IMG/VR virus record: IMGVR_UViG_3300030451_002513
Span: 1-24,909 of that record
Length of the DNA stretch: 24,909 nt
Source of the DNA: a virus
Direction: 5' to 3' (one strand)
The notes beneath the pieces are model-generated. The model ran no database searches, had not been told where the DNA came from, and was given only the letters and a program-made list of their open reading frames with translations. Below, one piece after another: positions 7,133 through 15,951 of this stretch. How positions within the stretch are numbered: position 1 is the stretch's first letter; each line of letters starts with the position of its first letter. The position numbers and the translations under genes were made by a program.

Positions 7133-10126
7133 ATGGAGACGTTAGAGAAGTATTTAGAGGAGGCGCTTCCTACAGAACGTGAAGGACATTACTACTTTGT
7201 TCAAAACTTTCTCAGTAATACATCGAGGGAATATCTTTGTGTAAAGACAAAAGCTGAGATAGCAGAAAAAATAAAGGGTTGGCAAAACTCAAATGTATTT
7301 GGTAGTAAGAATAGTGAGATGTATGTTGCTATGGCCTCGTTTGATTTTACCAACATTAAAGATCCTAGGTCGCGAACGCGTGCGGCAAAACATGCGAGTT
7401 ATCATAGAGCGTTTTTTGTTGACTTAGATTGTGATGGAGCATTGGCGGCAGAAGGTAGAGAAGTAACTGAAGCTGATAAAAAAGATTACCCAAGTCGTGG
7501 TGCAGCAGCTAGGGCGGTGGAGAATTTTGCACGGGCAGTAGACCTACCAGAACCTACGGTGGTTGCTTCTGGTTGGGGTATCCATGCTTATTGGTTATTA
7601 GATGAAGATATACCTTCTGATGAATGGTGGGTATATGCAACCTATCTAAAGAAGTTAACCATTAAACATGGCCTGAAAACTGATACTGTTGTAACATCGG
7701 ATAAATCTAGGATATTGCGTCCAGTTGGAACTTTTAATCGTAAAGTAGATGCGATGCCGAAACCGGTGGAATGTCTGAGATACGTGAAGCCAGTAAAGGT
7801 TGATCTTATAAAGGAGATTTTATCTAGGGATGGTAAAAACGATTTAGTAGATTTTGAACAATCAAAATTAAAAGAACGAACTGATAGCATTACTGCAAAA
7901 CTTGCAGGGCCTGATACAAAATTTTCCTGGAAAAGACTGACGGCTAAAAGTTTAGATGGTGAAGGTTGCGGGCATATCGCGGCACAGTTAACTACCGATA
8001 AACCTAACGAAGTTAGTGAACCTTTATGGAGAGCTATGCTAACACTAGCAGTGCATTGTGAGGAGCGGGATGACGCTATACTTGAGATATCTAGGCCTGA
8101 TAGTTATGAGGGATACAATGAAGATGAAGTTCTTAAAAAAGCCAATGATATTCTAAAGAGTGGAGTAGGTGGGCATAGGTGTGAGACAATCGCGGAGTAC
8201 GCCGCAGATTCAGATACGTTTAAAAACATCTGTAAAAAATGTAAACATAAAAATAAAATAAATAGTCCGCTTAAATTAGCGGTTGTTATACCAGAAAATA
8301 AAGATGCAAATTTAAAAGTTACCGGCACTGACTTTGCTACGGATAAAGTAAAAGATTTTTCTATTCCAGAATATCCTGATGGATACGTGAGACATTTAGA
8401 AAAGCCTGGTGTTTGGGTAAACACTGAAGATGAACAGCGTTGTATTTACCCTAATTATTTATACCCCACTGAAAGATATGAAGATCCTTATGATGGCGTT
8501 GTATTGAGAATGTGCCACCATAACCCACAAAACGATGTTACTTATTTTATGCTCCCAAACAAAACGTTAGTATCTAATGAAGAATGTAAAAAGCATTTAG
8601 CATCGAAAGGTGTGCTTGCTATTGACGCTGATATGGTGAAGATAAAAAAATACTTGATCTCTGCTTCGCGCATGATTGAAGAAAAAGAAAGGCCTAAACC
8701 ATTACATGTACAGTTTGGTTGGAAAGATGATTATAAAAAGTTTGTAGTTGGCGAAGTTGAATACGATGGTGATACTGCTATGGCTACACCACCTGCAAGT
8801 ACGATGAATGATTTACTGCAGTACTATCATGAAGAAGGGTCATTTGATAAATGGAAAGAAGTATTTAATCTTTATAGCGTGGATGGTAAAGAATCTCAAG
8901 CATTTGCTGTAATGAGTGCATTTGGGGCGCCGCTTATGACTTTTACTGATACTAAAGGTTTTATTTGTCACTTAACAAGTTCTGAGTCTGGTACAGGTAA
9001 AACTACAGTACAAAAATTTATTAATAGTGTTTGGGGTGATCCATCTATGATGCTGATGCAGGATGATACGAGAAACTCACAGTTTCATATCTTAGGCGTT
9101 TTAAATAATCTTCCTGTAACTATAGATGAGATTACAAACATTCAACCAGAGGCCGCATCAAAACTCGCATATGCCATAACACAAGGTAGGACAAAGAACA
9201 GGATGAGTGCATCATCAAATAAGTTACGGGAGAATACTTTATCGTGGTGTACTATCCTTACAACTACCGGCAACTCGTCGCTTAGTGACATACTAGGAAC
9301 AAACAGTAGTTCTCCAGAGGGGGAGAATGCTAGGGTGTTTGAGATACGAATCAGCTCTACATCTGCAGAAGAATTACAAGATGAAAAATATGATTTGATA
9401 GCAAGTAATTATGGTTTTGCTGGCCGTAAGTTTTGCTCGTACTTAGTTAAGAATATAGATGAAGTTAGAAAAAGATTGGATGCTAAGGTTAAAGAATTAA
9501 TTACTGATTTTGCTATGATTGGAAAAGAAAGATTCTTAACTGACTTTATTGCTTGTAATCTTGTAGGTGGAGAGATTGCTGTAGAGTTAGGTTTAATTAA
9601 TTACAATATGCCGGCTATACAGTTACACGTTAAAAATAATTTACTGCCAAGGCACCGTGCGAAACTATCATCACTACGTAGAGATAAACTAGATCATATA
9701 AACGAATATCTAAACACGTATTTAAAAAATGTGTTAGTAGCTAATGATGATATTACTGAGAATCTAGCCGCACATGCAGAAAACAAATCTGCAAATTCTT
9801 ATGTAAATAATATGGTAGTAGCTAGGGTTATACCGAGTGCTGATAGATTGTTTGTTTGGACTTCGCATTTTAAAAGATGGTGTTCAGAGAATAGGATATC
9901 TGTCGATGAAATATTAGAAAAAGCAGAAAACGAAAAACTACTTATCTGCCGTAAAAATGCTAAAGGTAAAAAAGTTTTCCAGACTAAAACTAGGCTTGCA
10001 AAAAATACAGCCGGTAATAGTGCATCAGGTGCGGTGAGTTGTTATGAGTTTGTAGCCTCTGGTGTTTTAGATACTAAAGATATTATAAAGAAAGCTACGA
10101 ATGTGATTGGAGTGTTTGAACAGTAG
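7133..10126 (+). CDS. primase-helicase: AEP-like primase plus DUF927-like P-loop helicase
   Basis: This 997-residue protein joins two activities. The N-terminal third looks like an archaeo-eukaryotic-type primase/polymerase: FFVDLDCD with D97 and D99, SGWGIH with H151, then DKSRILRPVGTFNRK at 190-204. A probable zinc region follows, with C279, C350, C367 and C370. The C-terminal half has Walker A ESGTGKTT at 618-625, Walker B VTIDEI at 662-667 and a candidate arginine finger near R734 (NARVFEIR), as in DUF927-type phage/plasmid helicases. The protein would prime and unwind DNA at the phage fork. GGAG at 7120-7123 serves the ATG. It is the last gene of the replication block. The exact superfamily of the ATPase is less certain than the P-loop itself. 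Confidence 0.88.
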   Translation: METLEKYLEEALPTEREGHYYFVQNFLSNTSREYLCVKTKAEIAEKIKGWQNSNVFGSKNSEMYVAMASFDFTNIKDPRSRTRAAKHASYHRAFFVDLDCDGALAAEGREVTEADKKDYPSRGAAARAVENFARAVDLPEPTVVASGWGIHAYWLLDEDIPSDEWWVYATYLKKLTIKHGLKTDTVVTSDKSRILRPVGTFNRKVDAMPKPVECLRYVKPVKVDLIKEILSRDGKNDLVDFEQSKLKERTDSITAKLAGPDTKFSWKRLTAKSLDGEGCGHIAAQLTTDKPNEVSEPLWRAMLTLAVHCEERDDAILEISRPDSYEGYNEDEVLKKANDILKSGVGGHRCETIAEYAADSDTFKNICKKCKHKNKINSPLKLAVVIPENKDANLKVTGTDFATDKVKDFSIPEYPDGYVRHLEKPGVWVNTEDEQRCIYPNYLYPTERYEDPYDGVVLRMCHHNPQNDVTYFMLPNKTLVSNEECKKHLASKGVLAIDADMVKIKKYLISASRMIEEKERPKPLHVQFGWKDDYKKFVVGEVEYDGDTAMATPPASTMNDLLQYYHEEGSFDKWKEVFNLYSVDGKESQAFAVMSAFGAPLMTFTDTKGFICHLTSSESGTGKTTVQKFINSVWGDPSMMLMQDDTRNSQFHILGVLNNLPVTIDEITNIQPEAASKLAYAITQGRTKNRMSASSNKLRENTLSWCTILTTTGNSSLSDILGTNSSSPEGENARVFEIRISSTSAEELQDEKYDLIASNYGFAGRKFCSYLVKNIDEVRKRLDAKVKELITDFAMIGKERFLTDFIACNLVGGEIAVELGLINYNMPAIQLHVKNNLLPRHRAKLSSLRRDKLDHINEYLNTYLKNVLVANDDITENLAAHAENKSANSYVNNMVVARVIPSADRLFVWTSHFKRWCSENRISVDEILEKAENEKLLICRKNAKGKKVFQTKTRLAKNTAGNSASGAVSCYEFVASGVLDTKDIIKKATNVIGVFEQ

Positions 10127-10131
10127 TAATG

Positions 10132-10160
10132 TTGTACAGTTTTATATTGTAGTCTATAAT
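10132..10160 (+). promoter_or_regulatory. strong sigma70-like promoter
   Basis: TTGTAC at 10132-10137, a 17-base spacer and a perfect TATAAT at 10155-10160 make this the best promoter match in the window. Transcription would start near 10167, inside the non-coding gap before the 61-residue gene. Confidence 0.8.
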
Positions 10161-10166
10161 AAAAGG

Positions 10167-10336
10167 GATTAATTTTTTCAAAATCGTCCTAGGCCTCTTC
10201 GTTCTCCAATCTCGAATTCTAGGAGCTGGAACCGTAACCAGCACTTTTTCAAACTCAATTTGGGGGTACCTTAGGTATCACCTAGGAAAAAATAATCGCT
10301 TAGAACGCTTCTATTCAAGAGTTTTTTAGGGTAAAT
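10167..10336 (+). ncRNA. candidate structured leader or small RNA
   Basis: This non-coding stretch follows a strong promoter and holds several possible stems: TCCTAG (10187-10192) with CTAGGA (10219-10224); GCTGG (10225-10229) with CCAGC (10238-10242); GGTACC with GGTATC at 10265-10279 around a TTA loop; and TAGAA with TTCTA at 10301-10313. TCCTAGG at 10187-10193 can also pair with CCTAGGA at 10281-10287, excluding the first stem. It could be an independent RNA ending near 10249 or an attenuating leader of the 61-residue gene. No known RNA family is recognised. Confidence 0.4.
10225..10249 (+). terminator. weak intrinsic terminator-like hairpin
   Basis: GCTGG and CCAGC form a five-pair stem with an eight-base loop, followed by AC and five T residues. 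It sits about 58 bases after the predicted transcription start at 10167, placed to terminate or attenuate transcription into the 61-residue gene. The stem is short, so efficiency is uncertain. Confidence 0.4.
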
Positions 10337-10522
10337 ATGAACGAAATTGCAAAAGTGAAGTTAAATACATACAATCGATACGAAGACATGAAAGCTGAAG
10401 CAAGAGACCTTCGTGATAAATTAAAAGAGTTACAACAGATAAAAATTGAACAACGAGAGGCTATAAAAGAACAAAGTTTGAAAAGGTTTATATCTGAGGA
10501 TAGAGTTGACGTAGAGATTTAA
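10337..10522 (+). CDS. small helical hypothetical protein
   Basis: This 61-residue product is almost wholly charged helix. From about residue 16 to 50 it has a coiled-coil pattern (MKAEARDLRDKLKELQQ), and there are no cysteines or membrane segments. AGGG at 10328-10331, five bases before the ATG, supports it as a real gene. It is last on the plus strand and has its own upstream promoter and leader. Its TAA at 10520-10522 overlaps the stop of the opposing 1810-residue gene, so its transcript, unless ended, would run antisense into late genes. The function is unknown; a small regulator is one possibility. Confidence 0.55.
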   Translation: MNEIAKVKLNTYNRYEDMKAEARDLRDKLKELQQIKIEQREAIKEQSLKRFISEDRVDVEI

Positions 10523-13500
10523 TCTTCTAAGCCTGAGAATTTTTTCATTTCTTCTAATCTAGTTGCTTTAAATAAAGTTTGTAGTTCACTAGCTGGCACG
10601 TCGCCGGACAATCCAAACGCATCATTCATAAATCTTCTTTTTATTCTATCAAAGCTAGATTGACTAATATTATCTGCTGTTATAAGAACAGTACCATAAC
10701 GTATTGCCTGCTCGTTATATTTATCTATTTCAGAAAAAAGCTCTTTCATACTTGATGGTTCATCCGTCAGTACACTTAAAATAATTTTAGTTAATATATT
10801 GGTTTTTTTAATAGTTAGCCTATCGTAAGCGTCTAATAATTCATTTTTCTTATCTTGTAAGTTTTGTAGTCTTTTTCTTTCGGCAGTGCCTATACCATAA
10901 ATTTTATCTATATCTTTACTGGTAATACCTAAGAATATAAGCCCTTGCTCATATGGAGCAAGTTCAGCTATAGTGTATCCGCCTCTAGTTTGCAAGCCTT
11001 CTTGTTCAATTCTTATACTTTTAACTATATTTCGTATTGAACTTGGTAACACGTTTTCTAAAGCTCTAGTTGGGTTGTTGTTCTGAAAATCTATAAGAGA
11101 CTTTTGCAATGACACTCCTAATCCACCTAGAGGTCCACCTAGAAGCTGAATCCAATATTCCCATGTAGTGTAGTCTTGGTATGGTATTTTTGCAAGCGCT
11201 CCACCAACACCAGTTCGCTCTGCTAATTTAGCTTTTGTAAGATTTTCTAACGGACCAGTCCACAGTATTCTACCTAACTCAGTATCAAATACTGGCATTT
11301 TAGTGCCTAATGCACTTGCCATAAAGTTTTCTACGTTAGCTTCCGCGTCTAACTTATATGGGTTGTCTGGGTCGTCTTCGTCTGTTAAAAATAGATTTAT
11401 AAGTATTTGTATTGCAAACGCTGCAGGAAACCCATAGGCTATACCAGAAGTTACAAATCCAGTAGTCATCATACCTGCTAGTTGACGTCTAGCTTCTTGC
11501 CTAATCGCTTTTATTTCTGCTTTTGTATATCCTTCTTTTTCTAAATCTAAAAATGACTTACGTATTGCCATAGCCCAATTTGTAAACATTAACACAGGGT
11601 ATTTTTTAAACATTAATAATGAACGATATACTGGTTTTTTAAAGTATTCGCCTGAGTTCGCATAAGAATAATCACCGTGCGATTCACGTGTTACTTCTTT
11701 AGCGTAATCATAAGGATTATCAAATTTTTCTCCGGTTTTTAACTTTGATCTATCTTTATTTGCTAAACGTAGAGCGGCTATAAATGTAACTTCTTTGTTT
11801 AGAGTTTCTGTTCCGCCAAATGCACCAAATAATATTGTCGTAGCAGTTTTTGTAATGTTACCTTTTGGTGATATTTTATCCAGCGGATCTCTAAGGTCTT
11901 GTCTGTTTATATCCAAGCTAGCGCCAGTTTGGGATATTATTTGGTTATTTTCTATAATATTTTCTACGTATGCTCTTGCTAAAGCCCGCTCTTCTGTTTT
12001 AGTTAATGTAGTGGGAAGTGGAATAACGTATTTTCTATTATCAAGTGATGGGTCATTCATACGACCGTAAAGTTGCGCATGAGTAAATGTTGTAGTTTTC
12101 CTATCTCTTGTTATTCCTTTTGAAATATTATCTCCAAGTATTTCAATTCCTGTGTTCATCAATTCTTGATACACAGCAGCAGTTTTGTATTTACCTCGCA
12201 TTATGGATGCTGCCATCGAAGGAGTTTGAAATAAGTTAATCATAGCTGAGGCATAAGAAGTCAAGTAATAAAGAAATCCTAAACGTCCACCAAGGTTAGC
12301 TGCTGTATTCCACCCATCTATTCGCGGATTTATTATAAGATCAAGGTCTGCCCTAAATACTTCTTTTGCTGCTAGTACAGCATTTCTTGTTTTCTGATCT
12401 TCAATAGGATCTACTACTTTATTTAATTCTTGTAAAGCGTTTTCTACTTTTAATAACGATTCTAGACTAGCTAATTGTTTTGCTTTACCTAAAGCCTGAG
12501 CGTTAAATACTTTATCTACTGGTTGTGAAGAAAATCCCAGAGTTTTATCTCTATTTAAAGCGCTTAAGGCTATCGCATTTTGCGGTAAGTTTTTTATGAA
12601 GAAAGACGTTAATTGTTCTTTAAGTTCGTTTCTAGCTTTCCCTTCCGCAGAATCTGCATCAATCTTACCCATCTTTTGATCTATTAGACTAATAAGTTTT
12701 TTAAGTGCTGATGGTAAAGGAATGTTATTTTTTTCTTTTACAATCTCCGCATCTGAAGTAAAGTATCTAGGACTTACTGCTTCAGGACGTCTTTTTAATG
12801 CTTGTACTATTTGTTTTGCTTCGTATTCTGTTTCTGCTGATGCTTTAACTAGTTCACCTTTTTGCTCCCATAAAATCCAGAACTTACCCATTCTTCTAAA
12901 ACTAGTATAGTAGTCTAGCGGTGGTTTACTCGCAAATAGTTGTCTTAGTTCTGCTTTTAATTCTGCTCTTTGAGTTGCGCTTTCAGCTAATGCATCAACA
13001 GTTCCTTCTGAAGACTTAAGATAACTTTGGTAGTTAGCGCGCTCATACTCACCTAAATCTTTATATAAAGATTGTCCTTCTGGATCTAAACTATTATATA
13101 TTGGGCGCAACCTGCGGTAATATGTTTTTCTTTCAGCATCTAAACTTTCAAAGTAATCATTATCTCTACTAACATCTACATTATAGAGGCTAGAATCATT
13201 CATTAAATTATTTAACTTAGTGCTTTTTTCATTTTTTTTATTATCAAGCATGTAATTAGTAAGTCTTTGCCCAAGGGATCGAGCGCCGAACATATATTTA
13301 TCAAATGTGTCTGCCATATTTGTTATAGCAGCTCTATAGTTATTGAGCGCTGCAGCGACCGGTGCCTTTATATTTGGCGCAAGCGCTATGAATTTCGCAA
13401 GCCTTTCCGGCGGTACAAACTTAAGTGCTATTTTTTTAGCTGCGCTTGTGAGGGTTGAAAAACTTCCAAATACTGCGTCCAAGAATCTATTAGTAGTATT

Positions 13501-15951
13501 GTCTCCTAGCTCATTAAATACTCCTTGAAAAGTTGCAGCTTGTGTATCTCGCACTTCTTCGTTTTTGGCAATATTTTCTTCTGCGGTTTTTGTTTTCTCA
13601 GCATCTATTATGTCTTGCTTAGTTTCTTTAGATAAAATAACTCTATCTTTTTGTAGGCTTTGTTTTGTTGCTATTAAGTCTTGTCTGAGTTTATTAAAAT
13701 TTTTAGTATCTGCATTATTAATCGTTAGCTCAGGTACTTTCGCGCCTATCTCATTAGCAAGGGTTCTTAACTGTCCTGTAACTTCAGTAATATTATCACT
13801 AGTTATTTTTTGATTTAGTGTTTCATCTATTTTAGAAATTAAATCGCCTTTAGTTGCATCGTCAACTTGCACCGGTTGTAATTTATCTACCCTAGCAACT
13901 TTTGTTTTTTGATTAGGTTTTAATTTATACTTTACAACTTTATTATCTGCAGATTCTATCGCCGCTCCTGCTTTTACTAATTCTTGTACCTTATCTTGTA
14001 TCGGACCTTTTTCAATTAAAGTTTCTACCTCTTGCTCTTTAGCTGCGTCAAATTCTTGTTTATTTATTGGTAGTTTATTATCTTTTAAATATTGTGTTAC
14101 TTTATTTGGCTTTAATTTTTGTTCAGTTTGTATTCCTTTTCTGAACTCTTTGTAATTGTTAAACTTTACAAACTTAGCAGGTTTTAGATCTACAGGTGTT
14201 ATTGGAGTGTCGACTTTTCCTGGTCCTGTTTGATCAGCATCAATTCTTGGTGTAGCAGCATCCAACTTTCCAGTGTCAGGTCCCTCAAGACTTTCGGTAG
14301 CTTCTTGATCTTTTCCGGTTTCGGGTTTTCCAGGAACTGCCACGCCATCTCCAGTTCTTTTTGCGTCAGCATCTTTGACCTCGCTTTCTTTTACTTTTAT
14401 ACTTTTTAGTTGACTCCATTTTAAGTTAGCGTCTGGGTCAATAGTTTTCTTTTTATCTTTCCAAGTTATATTACTATCTAAATCACTCCACTTAACTGCA
14501 TCAGTTTCTTTTTTACCTTGTGGAGGTGGGACTTTTAATTGGCCCCAGGTTATATCTTGTCTTTTTGCTATTTGTTGTTTTGTAGGTTTAATTACGTTTA
14601 TATCATCGAAATCAAGTTTAATATCGCCTACTTCACTAGCTAGCTTAGGTTGTAAATCTCTTATTAGGTTTATCTTACCTTGATACGTATCCTCCATATC
14701 TGCTGCAGATACCATCTCTTCATTAAAACCAGCAGTGTCTAAAGTAGAATCTAGTTCTGCCTCACTAACGTTTTCTTTTCTATCTAATTTACTTAATACT
14801 TTATTGATATTTTTTAGTGCGGCTTCTCTTTCTGGTGCTTGAGCTTCTTGTAACTCTTGAATTGTTTGCTGACCCTTTGCTTTTCGTTCTGCTTGTATTA
14901 CGCCGCTTTTTTCCATAGATCTAGTAACTGATCCTAATGGCGCACCTAATAAAATACCACCAGCCATAGCTTCAATATAAGCATTCATAGCATCTTTATC
15001 AGTTAATGATCTACCAGCCTGCGCTCTTTCAATTACAGTTTGGATTACCTCCTGTGTTGCCTCAAAACCAGCACCAAATGCAGCACCTTTTCCTAGAGTT
15101 TTAGCGCCGCTTTCTGCGGCTTTAGGAGTCATAAGTTTGACAAGAGAATCATCTATTTTAGTTGCAGCACCTGCTACTTTATTAGCAACAGTTCTACCTA
15201 AAGTTTTATCAATGACGCCTTTTGCAACTGAAGCCGCCTTATCTGTACCTTCAGCACCAAGTAATTTAGCGATAGGTTTAAAAAATCTAAAACCGATAGC
15301 GTCTAAAGCAACAGACCCCGCACTACCAGCAGCGGCTTTTAATATACTAGGACCTTCTTTTTGTTCTCCGCGATCTGCGCGTTCCCTATCTGCACTTGCT
15401 TGCTCACCTAAATAATCAACAAGATACTGCCCAAACAATACACTAAAAAATGCTATTGGCGCACCAACCCCACCTGTAACCGCACCTGTTCCTAAAGCTG
15501 CCGCAGTCGGAGCGGCTAAAAAACCTGTAGTGCCAGCAGCGGTCTGCTTTGCCCATTCTAGAATATCTTTACCACTTCTAATATCTAAGAATCCTGTGGT
15601 CTTTCCCTCAACTGCCTGTGCTTTCATAAGCGCTTGTGCGGCAGAGTCATCACCGGTAATACCATACTTAAGAGATGTTATTAGTTCTCCAAGGTTATCT
15701 GCTTGCTCAAGAAATAATTCACCAAATGTAGCTTGTCTAGGTTCTTCTATAACTGTGGGATCTGCAACTTGAGGCGTTTCTACACCAGTGCCAATATCTA
15801 AAGGTTGAGCCGGAGGCTCTGGCGCGATAGGCGCTAAAGGGGATATCATCCCCGCTTCTATTTTTCTATAAGCATCTGCATAAATAAACTCATCTGGTAC
15901 GTAATCTGGGTACTCTATGGGCGCAAACCCCGGAATATTTAATTGCTTCAT
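10519..15951 (-). CDS. giant virion/ejection protein with PLxRFG-like C-terminal region
   Basis: At 1810 residues this is the largest product. A proline-rich N-terminus (about 35-75) precedes a glycine/alanine-rich hydrophobic zone at 137-181, a helical part to about 460, four tryptophan boxes at 467-515, a charged linker to about 590, and long helical stretches. Residues about 1216-1525 (GRLGFLYYLTSYASAMINLF, then TLNKEVTFIAALRLA, HGDYSYANSGE and YRSLLMFKKYPVLMF) resemble the PLxRFG region of large phage polyvalent proteins. A hydrophobic segment lies at about 1495-1522. I see no lysozyme or transglycosylase motif. Its size and terminal place after two other virion-type genes suggest a gp16-like internal protein ejected with DNA. 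It overlaps the upstream gene as ATGA. Confidence 0.8.
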   Translation of the reverse strand: MKQLNIPGFAPIEYPDYVPDEFIYADAYRKIEAGMISPLAPIAPEPPAQPLDIGTGVETPQVADPTVIEEPRQATFGELFLEQADNLGELITSLKYGITGDDSAAQALMKAQAVEGKTTGFLDIRSGKDILEWAKQTAAGTTGFLAAPTAAALGTGAVTGGVGAPIAFFSVLFGQYLVDYLGEQASADRERADRGEQKEGPSILKAAAGSAGSVALDAIGFRFFKPIAKLLGAEGTDKAASVAKGVIDKTLGRTVANKVAGAATKIDDSLVKLMTPKAAESGAKTLGKGAAFGAGFEATQEVIQTVIERAQAGRSLTDKDAMNAYIEAMAGGILLGAPLGSVTRSMEKSGVIQAERKAKGQQTIQELQEAQAPEREAALKNINKVLSKLDRKENVSEAELDSTLDTAGFNEEMVSAADMEDTYQGKINLIRDLQPKLASEVGDIKLDFDDINVIKPTKQQIAKRQDITWGQLKVPPPQGKKETDAVKWSDLDSNITWKDKKKTIDPDANLKWSQLKSIKVKESEVKDADAKRTGDGVAVPGKPETGKDQEATESLEGPDTGKLDAATPRIDADQTGPGKVDTPITPVDLKPAKFVKFNNYKEFRKGIQTEQKLKPNKVTQYLKDNKLPINKQEFDAAKEQEVETLIEKGPIQDKVQELVKAGAAIESADNKVVKYKLKPNQKTKVARVDKLQPVQVDDATKGDLISKIDETLNQKITSDNITEVTGQLRTLANEIGAKVPELTINNADTKNFNKLRQDLIATKQSLQKDRVILSKETKQDIIDAEKTKTAEENIAKNEEVRDTQAATFQGVFNELGDNTTNRFLDAVFGSFSTLTSAAKKIALKFVPPERLAKFIALAPNIKAPVAAALNNYRAAITNMADTFDKYMFGARSLGQRLTNYMLDNKKNEKSTKLNNLMNDSSLYNVDVSRDNDYFESLDAERKTYYRRLRPIYNSLDPEGQSLYKDLGEYERANYQSYLKSSEGTVDALAESATQRAELKAELRQLFASKPPLDYYTSFRRMGKFWILWEQKGELVKASAETEYEAKQIVQALKRRPEAVSPRYFTSDAEIVKEKNNIPLPSALKKLISLIDQKMGKIDADSAEGKARNELKEQLTSFFIKNLPQNAIALSALNRDKTLGFSSQPVDKVFNAQALGKAKQLASLESLLKVENALQELNKVVDPIEDQKTRNAVLAAKEVFRADLDLIINPRIDGWNTAANLGGRLGFLYYLTSYASAMINLFQTPSMAASIMRGKYKTAAVYQELMNTGIEILGDNISKGITRDRKTTTFTHAQLYGRMNDPSLDNRKYVIPLPTTLTKTEERALARAYVENIIENNQIISQTGASLDINRQDLRDPLDKISPKGNITKTATTILFGAFGGTETLNKEVTFIAALRLANKDRSKLKTGEKFDNPYDYAKEVTRESHGDYSYANSGEYFKKPVYRSLLMFKKYPVLMFTNWAMAIRKSFLDLEKEGYTKAEIKAIRQEARRQLAGMMTTGFVTSGIAYGFPAAFAIQILINLFLTDEDDPDNPYKLDAEANVENFMASALGTKMPVFDTELGRILWTGPLENLTKAKLAERTGVGGALAKIPYQDYTTWEYWIQLLGGPLGGLGVSLQKSLIDFQNNNPTRALENVLPSSIRNIVKSIRIEQEGLQTRGGYTIAELAPYEQGLIFLGITSKDIDKIYGIGTAERKRLQNLQDKKNELLDAYDRLTIKKTNILTKIILSVLTDEPSSMKELFSEIDKYNEQAIRYGTVLITADNISQSSFDRIKRRFMNDAFGLSGDVPASELQTLFKATRLEEMKKFSGLED

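Noticed and set aside
10196-10245. tRNA or tRNA-like element (CTCGAATTC, CCAGCA)
   Set aside because: No acceptor stem, D-arm or correctly spaced T-loop could be drawn. The CGAAT string belongs to a GAATTC palindrome.
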